A DNA stretch of 64,000 bases, from the NCBI GenBank assembly GCA_965153455.1, contig OZ234503.1, positions 13,459,118 to 13,523,117 on the forward strand. Reading direction: 5' to 3'. This stretch comes from Sphagnum compactum (lineage: Eukaryota; Bryophyta; Sphagnopsida; Sphagnales). The translations under genes were made by a program, and so were the position numbers. Shown in pieces: positions 10,861-24,244 of the stretch; position 1 is the stretch's first letter, and each line of letters begins with the position of its first letter. Under the pieces are notes generated by a model. It was not told the origin of the DNA and made no database searches. It worked only from the letters and a program-made list of their open reading frames with translations.

Positions 10861-11269
10861 ATGGCAGCAAATACCCTCGAAAAGAAGAACAAACAAAAAA
10901 TACATGCACGACTTGTACATCATTGCAAAAACATTCTGCTGCTTCTTGAGGGCAGTCTTCTGCCTACAACTGTGGCTGTGAAACTGGAAGAAGCATGATG
11001 GTAGCAATCGCATCTGCATAGAAATCTGCTGTTACAGGTAGCAACATTTGTTCCCACCGCATCATCAGATTCTCTTGCAGTAGCCTCTGCAATACCAGGA
11101 ATTTCAGGGCACATGAAAGAGGCATTGATTGTGGGATGTAACATACTGAAAGCACTGGCTTTTTCTGTTGTTCTGATTAGCAGGGTTTTAGGTGTGGAGT
11201 CAAAAGCTTTACTGCCAGGGAGTATACAGACTGGTCTTGTTGCAGATGACAAGTTTGTGAAATTTTGAC
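10861..11269 (+). pseudogene. Unassigned broken open frame
   Basis: The frame starting at ATG 10861 reads 45 residues (MAANTLEKKNKQKIHARLVH and on) to a TGA at 10996. A TAG follows two codons later. After that the same frame runs open from about 11005 to a TGA near 11269 with hydrophobic sequence (GHMKEALIVGCNILKALAF). Two stops in otherwise continuous sequence suggest a broken gene or two exons with an unseen splice. I do not recognise the family. A duplicated coding fragment is possible, and so is chance. Confidence 0.25.
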
Positions 11270-12423
11270 CTGGCAAGTTCTAGTAAACTTTGGATGTCGT
11301 GGCAAATTTGCAGCATGATCTTCTGCTTGTTGTTGGAGACCTGCTTTATAGAATCTTTATGATCATGGTACCACCATTGCATTGCACCCTTTTACAGCAA
11401 GAGGAAGACAACCAGTGTGACATACCAGAACGGGACACACCACAAGAGATGCAGAAAAATGATTGACAAACAGGACTGAGGATATACTAAATGAACCTGA
11501 CACTTTTTGGAACAGTTTACTGCATGACACTGTATTGCAGCAGCTCCAAGTTCATAACTCCCCTATACTCTCTCACAAATACCAGCTGCAGAAATCCGCA
11601 TATTTTGATAAGAGTGTAGATTTTGAGGCACAGGGACAGTGTGAGGGAGAGAGAGTTTACTGATTGTATGTCCCTGTACCACCCAGTCTATGAATGTTGG
11701 GCCTTGCAGACTGTCAGCCATCTTAATCATGACTTTTGAACTGCATTGCGGGGTTCAAAAATAGGGCAATATCATAGCTCAAAATCTTGGAGCAAGCAGG
11801 AATCTCAACTTGTGCTTAACATATAAATTCATCAATTCTCATGAACTACGATGTATAATCAACGTAGACATTGAGATTCCTGCTTTTTACCTACAGATGT
11901 TGCAGAGAATGAATTCTTGTCAGTGGGAAGAGCAAGAGTGGATGAGGGCCCAGATGCACACAGTACGATGTGTGCCCATCAGGCTCTGTCTGTGTGCCTA
12001 CTCACTGCCTCCTCTGCACCCCACTGCTCACCCAACCACTCTTTTGGCAGTTTGATTGATCCAAAGAAATGCAGCACTGAGTGCCCATGGCTGTGGTAAG
12101 CTGGCCTCTGTGTCTGTGTCCATGTCTCTCTCTTCTGCTGGTCTGTCTGCAGAGAGCCTGATCATGCTACCACCTCATCAATCTGCTGGTCAATTGTGGT
12201 TATTGTCATTCTTCCTAAAGAATTTGCTGGCCTGCCACAGAACTTAGATTGCAATTTTGTGTTTGGTTTCCAATGGTTAGCATGTTTGAGAGCCAACCTT
12301 GTGCTTTTTATTATGTTCCAATTTGTGGAATGTATTTATTTTCTTATGACCAATGTCTAAAATGGTGTGCTGTGATGTGATGAAGGCAGGTGCTATGTGA
12401 GGGTATTGGCTTTTCACTAGTTT
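11270..12423. other. No gene recognised
   Basis: Intermediate GC, no convincing exon on either strand. It lies upstream of the PDF-PPR fossil and may contain decayed 5' exons of that gene. The CTCTGTGT-like words around 12100-12160 are low complexity. Confidence 0.35.
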
Positions 12424-12435
12424 GTGTGGTTGATG

Positions 12436-14400
12436 GCATTCCCAAAAAAAGGGATTGTAGAGAAGCTTTGGCAGGAGTTCTTCTCAGATCCTTCACCGTG
12501 GTGGGATCACAAGTTGCTAAAGGTAACTGAGATCATATGCTGTCACAGTCCTGATAGTCATGCAGGATTTCACTACAGTGTTTTTTGTATATTACGTCAT
12601 TTAGTCTGGTCTGAACCATGTGAGCAATATGCAACACTGCTCAATTCGACAAAAAATTTGTTCGTAGTTGAACAAATCCAAGGTATCCAGATTTCGAACA
12701 TAAGAAAGGAGTCACTGTGGCTCAATGACACATGGATTTTTTGTCCTATGGGTGAAAGCCCTGTTGGCAGCAAAGGCACCATGCAGTGCACACTGCAACG
12801 TTTTGCAGTGCACACTGCCACTGCAGTGTGCAAGGCTTGCAAGATATGTCGGGTGTGGTCAATGTCAAGAAACATTGTCTCTTTCTGAACAATTGCATAT
12901 AGAGGGCATTGTTCCAGACACCACATTCAAGTTTATGAGCACATGAAGAGGGCCCACACTTTATTATCATATGAAGTAAGTTCGAATTGGATGCACAGGT
13001 GGGTAGTAGTCTTGTCGACATGTGTGCCAAATATGCAAGCCTAAAGGATGCTTTCAGTATATAGAGCAAGATGCCCATAGGCAATGCATTATCTTGGATG
13101 CTGGGGCTGGTAAAATGTAGGCAAGGGCAGATGGCATTGGATTTCTATCAACAACTGCAACAGGAAGGAGTGGAGCCAACCTCTGTCACCTTTGTTGGGG
13201 TGCTGAGTGCATGTGCAAGCGTAGCAGCCCTTGATGAAGGCATGCATGTTCCCAAATGGATCTGAATTTTCACATCAGATGGCACTTAAGTAGAAGAAAG
13301 ACAATGCTTGGAGAGCGTTCAACAGAATGCCCCATATGGTTGCATGGAGTGCAATAATTTTGGGTTATGTGAAACATGGGTGAGGGCAGAAGACCTTGGG
13401 ATTAGTTTGCCGAATGCAACAGGAAAGGGTATATGCAAAATGTGTCACCTTGACAGCATACTGAATGCCTGTGCTAGGTTATCAGCCCTTGATGAGGTTA
13501 GACGCATCCTAAAACAGATCGTTCAAAGTGGTATGCATCTCGGATGTCTATATTGGTAGAAACCTGCTCAACATGCATGCTGAATGTGGGAGCATTGAGG
13601 ATGCTTGCAGCATGTTTTAACAGGATGCCCAAGTTTGATGCAGTTGCCTGGAATGACAATACTCTGAATGCAGGCAAGGCACAAGGCATTGGGACTGTTT
13701 AACCAAGTGCAATGGAAAGGGGTGCAGCCAGTTCTTGTCACCTTTGTGGGGGTGGTTAATGGACATGCAAGTATTTATGGCAATTGAAGCAGCAGGCAGG
13801 CATGTTTATGAACAGTTGTTCCAAGCGTTTGTTAGTATATTTCTGGGCAGCAATCCTCATTGACATGTATGTCATCCATAGGAGCATAGAGGATACTTGG
13901 ACAGTGTTCAATAGGATGTCCAACACAGGATGTGGTTGCTTGGTGTGCCATGATTGTGGAATACGGGAAATATGGGAGAAGGTCAGAGGCCATTGGAACT
14001 ATTCATGAATTGCAACAGCAATGCCTATTGCATTCAAGAGGATGTGTTCAATAGGATGTTCACAAGGTATGTGTTCTCTTAGAACAACATGCTTAGAGAA
14101 TATGCTATTCATGGACTTGGAAAGGAACCTCGCAGCTGTTTGGAATGGATGTGTGAAGCAGGTGTAGAGATGGATAGGATCAATCTCATTGCTTTTCTTT
14201 TCAGTTTGTAGATGCCCAGTGGTTTGAAGGCTTGCATTACTCATGAGTTTAGTGTACTGTGTTTTGTGCAGCAATGGAGCACTACACTTGCGGATCTTCC
14301 CACAAGGACTCTTACCATGTAGGTTTCCAAGAACACTTTGGATCACTGGTTGAAAAGGTGGAAAATAAAATCATTGGAATTGTAAGTGTCTATATCTCTC
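12436..14400 (+). pseudogene. Decayed PDF-motif plus PPR-repeat gene
   Basis: The 5' part reads VEKLWQEFFSDPSPWWDHK, then a GT donor-like site near 12521. RYPDFEHKK and, after a one-base shift, ESLWLNDTW follow near 12690-12740. That is the PDF motif of organellar single-strand DNA-binding (OSB) proteins. PLS-type pentatricopeptide repeats come next: VGSSLVDMCAKYASLKDAF, ALDFYQQLQQEGVEPTSVTF, FVGVLSACASVAALDEG (13012-13260), SILNACARLSALDE (13450-13500), LLNMHAECGSIEDACSMF (13568-13618) and REYAIHGLGKE (14096-14130), reaching about 14390. There are at least six frame changes or stops. Intact relatives would bind organellar RNA. This copy cannot code for a full protein. Confidence 0.8.
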
Positions 14401-14432
14401 ATTTCTTTATTATCTATTGTTTTCCATCTTTT

Positions 14433-14741
14433 TCATGTTGCTTGCTTGGCAATCTGGTAGACCCTATGGGCAATGGTGAGTGGAGACTTGTCAAAATGGT
14501 TGGCCACTTGCAAGCAAATGAGAGAAGGTTTAAGTGAATGTTGATCAATTCTGTTTAGCTCATCATTAGCAAGCTGACATAAATGTTTCATAATGTATGC
14601 TTGATTTAGGTGTTCTTGATCCCAAACTATCAAGAATAAGTCATGTGAAGGAATTGAACCGTAACTAGCATGGTGCTCCCCATCGTTGTACTTGGTGGAT
14701 CTCCAACGACCAGAGACAACAACACTCGGGTATGTGGTCAT
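14433..14741 (-). other. Unassigned 102-residue open frame
   Basis: An ATG-started frame of mixed, protein-like composition (GEHHASYGSIPSHDLFLIVW, then MKHLCQLANDELNR) runs to a stop without low-complexity bias. This is unusual in such AT-rich DNA. I do not recognise it. It could be an exon or a transposon fragment, since it borders the broken PPR gene on the other strand and the gene desert on the right. Confidence 0.25.
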
Positions 14742-14749
14742 CTACTAGT

Positions 14750-17700
14750 GCCTATTACGTCCAAAATAGCTTGTAAGTAGTGTGCAAGTTGTTTCCTAAA
14801 CCCTATCTATAAAAATGTAATATTGGACGATGTACGAATGAGAGAATGAAGGTCAATTAAATGTCACCACTTGTGGGTTGGGTAATGAAAACCTTTCCTT
14901 CCATGTTTCATCCCAACAGGTTCTTGATTCCTTAAACATTAAAATCCTTGAGTTGTCAATGTAAACATTTTCAATTCAAATCAAAGTTCAATAATCCATC
15001 GTTCTTTTTTCGAATTTTCATTTTCTTTCATACTTTGTGAGAATTTGAATCATGTTTTTTTTTTCCCTCTTCTCACATTCTCTGGCCTCTTTTTTCCTTG
15101 TTTATTTTTCATACTTTCATTTCAACTCACACCTTTTCCCATTTTTCTTAGTTTTTATAACTTCTTTCTATTTTTATCATTTTTTCCGCATTCATTATTT
15201 TTAAGTCCATTATTCTCTTTTAATTGTCTTTTCAATTTTTGCACCTTAACCTTAGACAATGTAAGAAAGAAGGCACAATATAACGTATTTTTTTCATGGC
15301 CATTAAACATTTTTAACATTACATCAACTTGTTCGAAATGAACAATGTGTTGCATTGATGATCATTTATTTTTTCATCATTGAAAGGGAAAAACTCAAGA
15401 AATAGAATGGTGTCGAGCTATGAAAGAAAGCTTTGGTATTCATGAAACAACATTTTGGGTTTTTTTTTTTGGAAATAATGTTTTAGCAAACACATGAGGT
15501 GAAGTTCAATTATTTTCGAGTATATACATGTCAACCATTCAGATTATGATTTTGGATGGGTAGTAAGAAACCATTATTGAGTATCATTTAAAAAAATTGA
15601 CATTAGTAGAAATATAATGAGAGGAACATCAATACCTTACAAATTGATAGGTGACGTGTTTACCCTATGTGTTTTTGATTTTACTCCATATTCAAAAACT
15701 AAAAGAATGGATTATTTTGAGAGTACATCCATTCAAATTTCATATGAGTTATTACTTGAATGGTAATAGAAAAGACATTTGGAATATTAAAAATGTAAAT
15801 GAAATATTTTATTAGAAAATGATAAACCACTTCGCCATGTGCTAAATATTGTTATCACAATTATTTGTTTACACAACTTGTATATAATTCATGATGATGC
15901 ATTTGATGTGGATTGAATAAGAAAAACTCAAATGCAAATGCAAATATAAACAAACGACGAACTTTTTAAAAATTCAAAATAAAAACACATTCCACATCGC
16001 ATGCAACACCATAAAATAAATGAAAAGATTATATAAACATGAACCATGATCACCCAAGATGCAACAAATAACATATTATAGTCAAATAATGATGAAAGGT
16101 TGATGGAAAAGTGCAAAGAAATAAAGAATAAGAAAATAAAATGTTGGTTGAAATCATAAAAACCCATGAATTATTTGTCAAAACCTTTTACATGGCCCAC
16201 ATTGATAAAAGTTCAACATGGTTTTCCAATAATCAAATTTTAATTAAATATTTCTGAAAATTAAATGATTTTTAAACTTACTGATTAAAAAAATCATTTT
16301 AATGTTAAATTTTAAAACATTGGTTTGTTGAATTTTCGAAAGTGATGAAATTATTTTCCATCACAATAGCAAACATTACAAAATTTTGGTCATGAATTTA
16401 TTCATATATTTACAAAAAATATATAATTTAATTGTTTCTATAATGTTTCAATGTGATTGCCAAGGACAAAATTTGGAGAAAACTAAAAGGTTTAACAAGT
16501 CATGAATAAAAAGTACATAATTTTATTGTTTGAATAAGGCATGATGCAAGTTAGAAGTACAAAGGTCACACCTTCTATTAGCAAGATTGAAAGGTGGTGC
16601 TTTTTAAACATTTTTTTATATTATTTAATGTAACATTTTGAAGAATCATTAACCTTTTTGAAAGCTCTATCAATCAAACATTTTGTAAATTTATATTAAA
16701 TAACCTTCTAAATGTTTTTGCCAACATCTTTTTAAAACTTCAGCTAATTATTTTTTTGAGAAATTGCATCTTCTAAAACCATTTATTGATTTTTTTAAAT
16801 ATCCCTTTATTTTGGTTAATTTCGTATTTAAAAAAAAATCTAAGCATATTTTTCATGAGTATTTTTGGAAACTTATAAAAAGTTTCAAGTTTAATCCTCA
16901 AGGATCTTTCTATAAAAAAATTTAAGATTTCCTCATAATTTATTTATTTGTGATAGTGATGTCCATTAGTCATTTATTCCATATTTTTTGTAAATCCTTG
17001 TCATTGATAAAAATCAAAACATGTTTGACAATAAGTTTAACTTGATTCCAACATAGGTCCATGGATTCATGAAATTTACATTTATAATGACCATTTCCAA
17101 AATTTTCATTTAACAAGTCTTTCTGGCATTATTTGATGTAAGTATTGAATTTCTTGTTATAACTAATGATTTTTTTTGGAGAAATTAAACCAACAAATAT
17201 GATTGGAATGTTGTCCACATATCCAAAAAAACCAAAGTTATAAGTGAATGAATATGCATGAAATTGAAAGATTTTTTTTCTAAGAAAAAATACACATCCA
17301 TATTTTTTTCAAATTTTATGCAAATGACTTAAAATCTTTAATCAAAATTGCACCATGAGATTTTTCATCACATTTAATTTATAAAACTAAAATAAATGAA
17401 GGTCTAAAATGGAAGCACATAAAAGCTGTATAAAATGCTTATGTACAAAACATATAAAAGCATGTGTAAAAATATAAACGCATATTTAATATTTGAAGCA
17501 AAAATATTTTGAAACTTTTTTATAACTTGCAATGGAGTTTTAAGCTAACATGAATAGACTATGGAAATGGAGTGACAAAAGTTGATGGAAGAATATAATA
17601 TGTGTAATGAAAGCTTTGAGATCATCTAGCTTCTTCAAATGAAGTTAAACTTTGAAATACATAACCATCCATCTTGTGATTTAAACATTTTTCAATGCAT

Positions 17701-19980
17701 GCCATTTTAAAATATTTCCCTAGTAGCATTTATTTGTATTTGATAATTTTAAATCATTTTATATTCAAAATTATTCATGTAGTACAAAAGTAATGTAATA
17801 CATGTAAAATGTTTAAAGTTAAAATTGTGAATTTAGAATCTTTAACCCTTTGTTAAATCCAAATTTTCCAATCTTGAACAAATGCATCCCTAATTTGAAA
17901 AGTTGTTGGCCTAGAAGTTCACTCATTTTCAAATGGTTTACGCACTCACAAATCATTCAAATTATAATTCTTGTCCATGATTGGAATATCTACCATCAAT
18001 TATTCATTATGCACTCTACAATAATTATGTATAATGCAACATGCCATGATGATTTAAGTAACGAATTGTGGAGTTTAAATCTTTTAATATTCATCACCTA
18101 TTTTTAAAGTGTGCAAAGGCATTTTCAATCTCCTTGATCATGATTCTCAATGAGTCAAAACAAACTAATAAAAGTCAACAATATTACTTTATAAAATGAC
18201 TATTCCTTTTTATAATCCTTTTAAATTTTTCATAAAAAGAAAAAATTGAATGAAATATTTTGCAAACTTGTTATTAAAAATATGTATATTTGCTTCAATA
18301 CATCACATTTTATTTTATTTTTTGTTGAATAACTATGAATTTTTTAAAAATGTGTTTTTTTGTTTCATTTTGAAAAATGGTCATAATTTCAAATCATTCT
18401 AATATATGCTAACTACTAAAATAGGCTTGTTCACATTCAAAAATCTTTTATTAAAACCAAAACTCAAATTTTAATTTAATGAAATTTAAATTTAAATTCC
18501 GCAATACTTGTATTAGGTAGCATTTAACACAACTTGGAATGATTACCATAATTTTAGAATATTAAAACACAAACATATCTATTATAGAAGGCAAGTTATC
18601 ACATGAGCTTAAAGCTTGAACCTTAAGTTTAAAGTTGGAACTTAAGATGGTAAAATGTTTTTTCCCCTATATACATGTAAGTAAAACCCAAAAATTTAAC
18701 TGCAAAACAAATGTTGCACCAATAAACCTAGAAGCAAACATGGAAATGAATGTAAACATTCATCCTCATTATGGATGAATATTTTTTTCATTCATCTAAT
18801 GTATGGATGAAAAAAATCATTTAGTACATTTTTTAATAAATATAATTTCCATCAAAATTATGAATGAATGTTTTTATTTTATCATTAAATTTTTATTCCA
18901 TAATTTTCATTAACTAAAGTTTCATGAAACACAATCAAATTATATATGATATAACACTTGTTGAATAATATAATGTAAATTCCCATTATAGTGTATTTCA
19001 TGGCTATGGTTTAAAATGTCATTATTTTAAAATGTCCTAACTATATTACCATTACTATGCTAACACCCACCCCATGGTCATTGTATATATATATATATAT
19101 ATTCCCCTTTTTTTCATTATTTGTCAAGGGTGCCATGATTTTTTTCACATTTAACCAATGGTATTAATAACAATGAGTTTTGAATGTCTCATATATTTTT
19201 TAATTACGCAATGTCATTAGTGATAATGGGTTTTTCAAATAATTAAAATTTAGTTGTAGGCACCTTAATTAGTTTTTTTCAAACAACCTACTATCATAGA
19301 TGACAATAGGGTTTTTCTAATAATTTTTTTTAAAGGCACCCTAGTTTTCCATGAAAAATATATAATGTTATTGACAACAATTTAGGCCGCTGGGGGGGGG
19401 ACACCCATTCCATGACAATATTTTTTGAATTGCTTAATATTTTTCATAAAAATGATTTCATAAACAATTTTTTTTTAATCATTTTGGTTTCATCATCATA
19501 TTCTCTCTTACTATCACAATTTCATTATCCATCATTACTAAATGACATTCAAGTTTGAGATATTAACATGTGGACAACAAATGACCTCAGATGGATATAA
19601 ATAAATTTGAATTTATTTGTCCTCCAATCATGGATGAATTTCATCCATTTATTTATTTATTTAATCGAAATCATAAATGAAACTCATCCATGCAAAAAAA
19701 GACATTCATCCACATGAATCATTTGTCTATGGACATATTCGTTCATGTAGGTGGATTAAAATCACATTAAACTTTAAGTTCCAAGCTCATGCTTCACACT
19801 CATATACAACCCATGCTCTTATTATTGTTTGTAATTTTCAATAACTCCTAACACCCTTTTTGGGTCATATTAGTTGTGTTCACTCACATGCACCTTTTGT
19901 AATGCCTTGTTGAAATATCTTTTTGTTTCATTTCGTAATTTTTTAATGTGTAATTAAGTTTTCATGGTGTTGAACAAAGG
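14750..19980. other. AT-rich gene desert
   Basis: Very AT-rich, stops dense in all frames, no exon recognised. It contains a TA run at 19084-19102 and a short G run near 19392. Two patches, about 18745-18870 and 19565-19750, are rich in ATTCATCCA/TGGATGAA words on both strands and look like remains of one decayed repeat. A similar patch lies at 35275-35390. Confidence 0.5.
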
Positions 19981-19984
19981 TGGA

Positions 19985-20335
19985 TAAATGGAGTCACCAC
20001 AATGTAAGGTCACATATCTTGGCCTCCAATGGTTGCAATAGGGTCCTATGGATACCTTATGCATAAAACCATTATACAATGAAGAAACTCAAAAGTGAGT
20101 TGCATCTTTTGTGCCACATGGGGCCAAAACAACCACATCCCAAAATATCATGTTGTTATCACAAACAACTTGCAAAATCACATTATGATCATCATGCCTA
20201 TTCTAATAATATACTAGAACAAATCTTAATGTCAACTTTTCAACAAGCTTGACATGTAAAATATCAATGGCTCCCCACATTTAAGGAATCCTTATAAAGA
20301 CCTTAAAGGCCTTGATGATTGGCCAATCTTTGACT
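19985..20335 (-). pseudogene. PIF/Harbinger (HARBI1-like) transposase fossil
   Basis: On the minus strand one frame runs about 115 codons with only two or three stops. It reads WGAIDILHVKLVEK, NRHDDHNVILQVVCDNN, then MIFWDVVVLAPCGTKDATHF and, near the end, HCGDSIYP. These are the ordered catalytic blocks of HARBI1-type nucleases: the GAID..H block, the NRK...LQ.VCD block, the W.G..HD..VF-like block and the GDSAYP-like block. The stops and the missing C-terminus make it inactive. Upstream (to about 20335) IKAFKVFIRIP matches the segment before the first Asp. No terminal repeats or Myb-like partner gene were found nearby. Confidence 0.8.
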
Positions 20336-20339
20336 ATGG

Positions 20340-23100
20340 GCAATACTATTGAAATGTGAATTTTTGTTTGTCCTTATCTACTAAATGTTTTGTGATGAAA
20401 ATTATATACTTGAACATCATATTAACCTTTGTCCCATAGATATTTGCAATGGTTTGATTATAATAACTAGTAATTAATCATTTTAAGATTATAATCATTG
20501 CCCTTTCAACTTCTATAGGCTTTTAATAGTTGGTGGTTTATAGTTAAATGTAAGGTCCCAAAAGATCACACAAAATATGCAAGGTGTTATAATTCATCCT
20601 ATATTCATTCAACCATATATTGTCTCAAACCTCACTAAAACCATGCCACATGACATTGTGGATTATTATTTTGTTATCAACAAAACATGATTTTTTCACA
20701 ATTCACAATTTTTTTTTTTCTTCAATGTATTCAAAAACAAAAAAATGCTGCACAAAAGGATAAAAAGTATTCAAGAGACACATCATTGACATGGAAGGAA
20801 GAAGAAAACAACAAAGTCAATGAGGTCCATTAACTTTGGCACACAATGAAATTTGAAAAATAACCTAATTTTATTGAAAGCAATGAAGGTGCAAAGGGGT
20901 TTTTGTGACAATGTGAACCCAAATCATAAAAAGTCTCAAAGTCAGTTCAAGCACTATAACTTTTTGAAGTATCTTATAGAAAAATAAATTTTATTGTTGG
21001 CCTTTGAATTTCCCCTTTGTTGATTAATGGGTGGATAAAATTATTGCCATGTTGGTGGCTAAAACTATAAATATGGCTATACTTTTAAATATATGTTAAT
21101 TGTATGCCCTTGAATTGAAGGTGCAGCTACTAGGCCTATGTGAACAAAAGTCTCATTGATCAACACTATTGGAGTTGAGCTAGCCAAATGTTTTAGTTGC
21201 AAGGGGTTGTTGTGAATATTCCACGAGCTATCACATTAGATTTGACAATTTAAGATTAAATGACACATAATTGAGAAACCCAAAATTTTGATTGATCATT
21301 TAAGGGTGAGTTACTCACATTTGATGAACTACATGGTGAATCATTGGATTAAGATAAGAAAAACTTTTTTGGGTGATGTTTTTAAAAATTGTTTGTTAAC
21401 TTCGTATTACCTAGTTTTAAAGAGAGTTTGAGCTTGTGTTGGGGGACAAGAAGTGAGAAAATGGTGTATGAAAAAGTCATAACAAATTAAAAATTTGCAT
21501 GTTGAAGATTTGAAGACTTGGCAAAAGACTTCATGCATATGTTGGTAGGATGTAGTATGCAACCTTTGTGTTTATCGGTTTGTCACACGACTTGTGATTG
21601 TTGTGTTCATGAGAATTTACATTCAAAATTCATTAGTTTGGTAAAAGGAACATATAACTTCATGGTTATATAACATCTTTGATTTGTTAATAATAGAAAG
21701 GTATTTCTAAACTCCCAACACAAATTCCCATTTTGAGAATCCTTTCCAAGTCTTGAGTTTGCAAAGTGAGATTTGAAAAAAATGAATCTCTTCTAAATTA
21801 AGTGATCTTTGGTTCATTAAAAAAAAATTCAATATAAAATTGATAGAGTCTCACATAATCTTTATAAAGTGAAAATAATAATTGAAAAAAAAATGGAAGA
21901 AGTTACACCATTTGATTGGTGGGATTAATGTCAATGTTGAGTAAATGCGTTAATACAAAAAAAACATATGATGTTATTAAGGTCTTAATTCTTTATATAC
22001 ATAAGGTGTTTTGATGTTTGTGAAAATATATGGATTTCCACAGGTTGTAAAGTAAGTAGTTGCTTATCTATCTATGAACTATCTATGAAGCAAGGTAGTT
22101 TGTTTTGTTTTGTCACTTTGAGATCTCCCAAATCATGGTGATTCATGTTGTGCTCTTGATATCTTGGGAAAGCTCTCTCTCAATGTGCAGGGGTGCACCA
22201 ACTTGGTTTGAGACTGTTTGAAATTATGGTGTGAAAGCTATTGATTATTGAACCATTTTCTCAATGAAAGCTAAATAAAATCAAAATTGAAAACTATATT
22301 GAAATTTAGGGGTGTTCTTGGTGTTGTTGGAAAGCCCTCAATGAGTCAGATTTAATAGAGTTTATTTCACAATTTTCATAGCTCAAGTGTGGAAGATATC
22401 GATTTTTGAGTATATTTTGTTGCTGAAAATTCAATAAAATTACAAAAGTTGGGTTTGGAAGAAAAAATCCGTTGAGCCATCAAAATGTTCACATTGCTGA
22501 ATTTAGAATATCTCAATTTTGAAAATGTGGAAAATAAAGAATGTGTTCACAATTGGGCCAAGGACACATGTCACACTAGCACCAAATTGATAAAAATGAT
22601 CTATTCTTCATAGAAAATTTTTAAACTTTTTGTTTTACATGGAAAGTTTTTTTTAACGAGCATTAAACTAATTTGGAAGCTATAATATTGATTATTTCCA
22701 AGCCCAAGGAGTTGTTTTGGCACAAGATGTAATAAGTAAATCACTACCCAGATGACTCATTGTCATGCTTTGCCATATGGGGCATCAAATCCTTTACATT
22801 TTACATGATTATTTGTGCATGGTATCAATTTCTCTTGAAAACATGCAACCCCATTTCCCCAATTTTCATGGGCTTTTGGGATCTTGCACATGGCTTCATA
22901 AAAGGCACATTATCAATTATCACACTTCATGTCCTCAATTTTGTTCAAGGAAATTCAAAATGCATTTTACTTTTGCAAGTAATTATATAATTTTAAGTGT
23001 GCAAGTACATGTAATACACATAGTCAAGCTTTGGGTTATTAGCGATTTGTGTGATTAAAAAGTTCCATGCTTCACCTCCATAATCCTTTTGAATTTTATG
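20340..23100. other. AT-rich gene desert, possibly Harbinger remains
   Basis: The part next to the transposase fossil (20340-20640) may hold its decayed N-terminal region on the minus strand. The rest has no recognisable exon, RNA gene or repeat of known type. Confidence 0.4.
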
Positions 23101-23116
23101 TTGGGCTATACTTGGG

Positions 23117-23432
23117 ATATTATAGAACTTGATCCAACAACAACAACTTGATGAAACTCAGAAATGCACCATTTTTTGTGGTAAACTGAGTTTCATCCTG
23201 TTTTGCCCCCCTCTTTCCTTTTCCCTGAGCGCCTCCATTGCTGCTGCATATATTTTCACTGCTCCTACCTGTACAACTACTATACTTACCACACGAACCT
23301 TGTGCATTAAATGCTGAGTTGATTGAATAAAACTTCCGTACTTTGCGGACGTCACTCAAAGAGGGGATAGTGGGTGAAAGGAGGCCCAAGGACAGGGCGA
23401 AGACAGGGTGACTTTAAGGTAAGGAAAACTCT
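23117..23432 (-). mobile_element. MITE family 1, copy B
   Basis: Inverted relative to copy A. It reads GGTAAACTGAGTTTCATCCT, GAGCGCCTCCATTGCTGCTG, CTTGTGCATTAAATGCTGAG and ends GTGACTTTAAGG..GGAAAACTC. The next three bases are TAA. The other end has lost its terminal repeat (the boundary near 23117 is approximate). No coding capacity. Confidence 0.78.
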
Positions 23433-23519
23433 AATATGTGGCCGTTTCGCTAACTTGCATATGGCATACTGGATCACTACCATTTGGAAACGTGAAAAAT
23501 GTGGCTTCCCTGTTTATAA

Positions 23520-23830
23520 ACTTGGATCCAGTTCCGGTTTTTAGGGTTTTTGAATCCAATCCAAGATTTTTAGGATTTGGGTAAACCCTAAACCCTAAAC
23601 CAAAATCCTGGTTCTTTGGTTTGGTTTCAAAACTTTGAAAATATGAAAACCCTGGTTTTGATTCTAAACCAGGTTTCAAAAATAAGACCCAGTTTCAGTT
23701 TGGTTTTTTTTAAGATGAACATGTTTCATTGGCAGCTTTTTTTTTTGGTAAGATTCCCATTAGTAGCAATGATAAGAAATCAAAGAAACTGCAGGTCTAA
23801 CCCTTCAAACCGGGTACCTGCCCAACACTG
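23520..23830 (+). mobile_element. Repeat family 3, copy with TGCCCAACACTG end
   Basis: This stretch is made of recurring CCAGTT/AACCAGG/GGTTTGGTTT words and ends in GGGTACCTGCCCAACACTG. The other copy (50771-51150, opposite orientation) begins CAGTGTTGGGCAAGTACCC and has the same inner words, including AGACCCAGTT and GGTTTGGTTTTT. The shared terminus resembles hAT-type ends (CAGTGTTG..), but the second terminus was not found. A doublet of AAACCCT at 23583-23603 lies inside. Confidence 0.5.
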
Positions 23831-24244
23831 CCCACAAAATCTAACTTCGGTGTATAATTGTTTCAATTCCTTATTTGAGATAATGGTTTCCAAGTCAAAT
23901 TTGAAATGGGTATTTTTGGAGTTCTTGTGTGTGTTGACACCCAAGGCTCAAATCATTTCAACTTTTGGTAGTTGGAATAAAAAACATCACATGCTTCTTA
24001 TGAAGAAACGTGTGTTCAAAGGTTAAGATTTGAATTTCATAGTAGAAGGCGAACATGGACACTCCTTTGTCACTCAACAACTTCAGAAACAGTTAGGTAC
24101 GATGGAAAAAACAAAAACCTTTGTTCCAAATCAATTAATTGGGTCACAATGTGGTTGACCATCATAAGCAACTTCAAGCTTGCTCTAGTCTATTAATATA
24201 TTAATTCCGCTCATGGTCCTCCAAAATGGTACTTTTGAATGGCA

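Noticed and set aside
12436-14400. Functional PPR gene
   Set aside because: Too many stops and frame changes remain even if introns are allowed; RNA editing could remove only some stops and no shifts.
23583-23603. Interstitial telomere-like AAACCCT doublet
   Set aside because: Only two units; they lie inside repeat family 3 and are too few to mean a telomere or fusion point.
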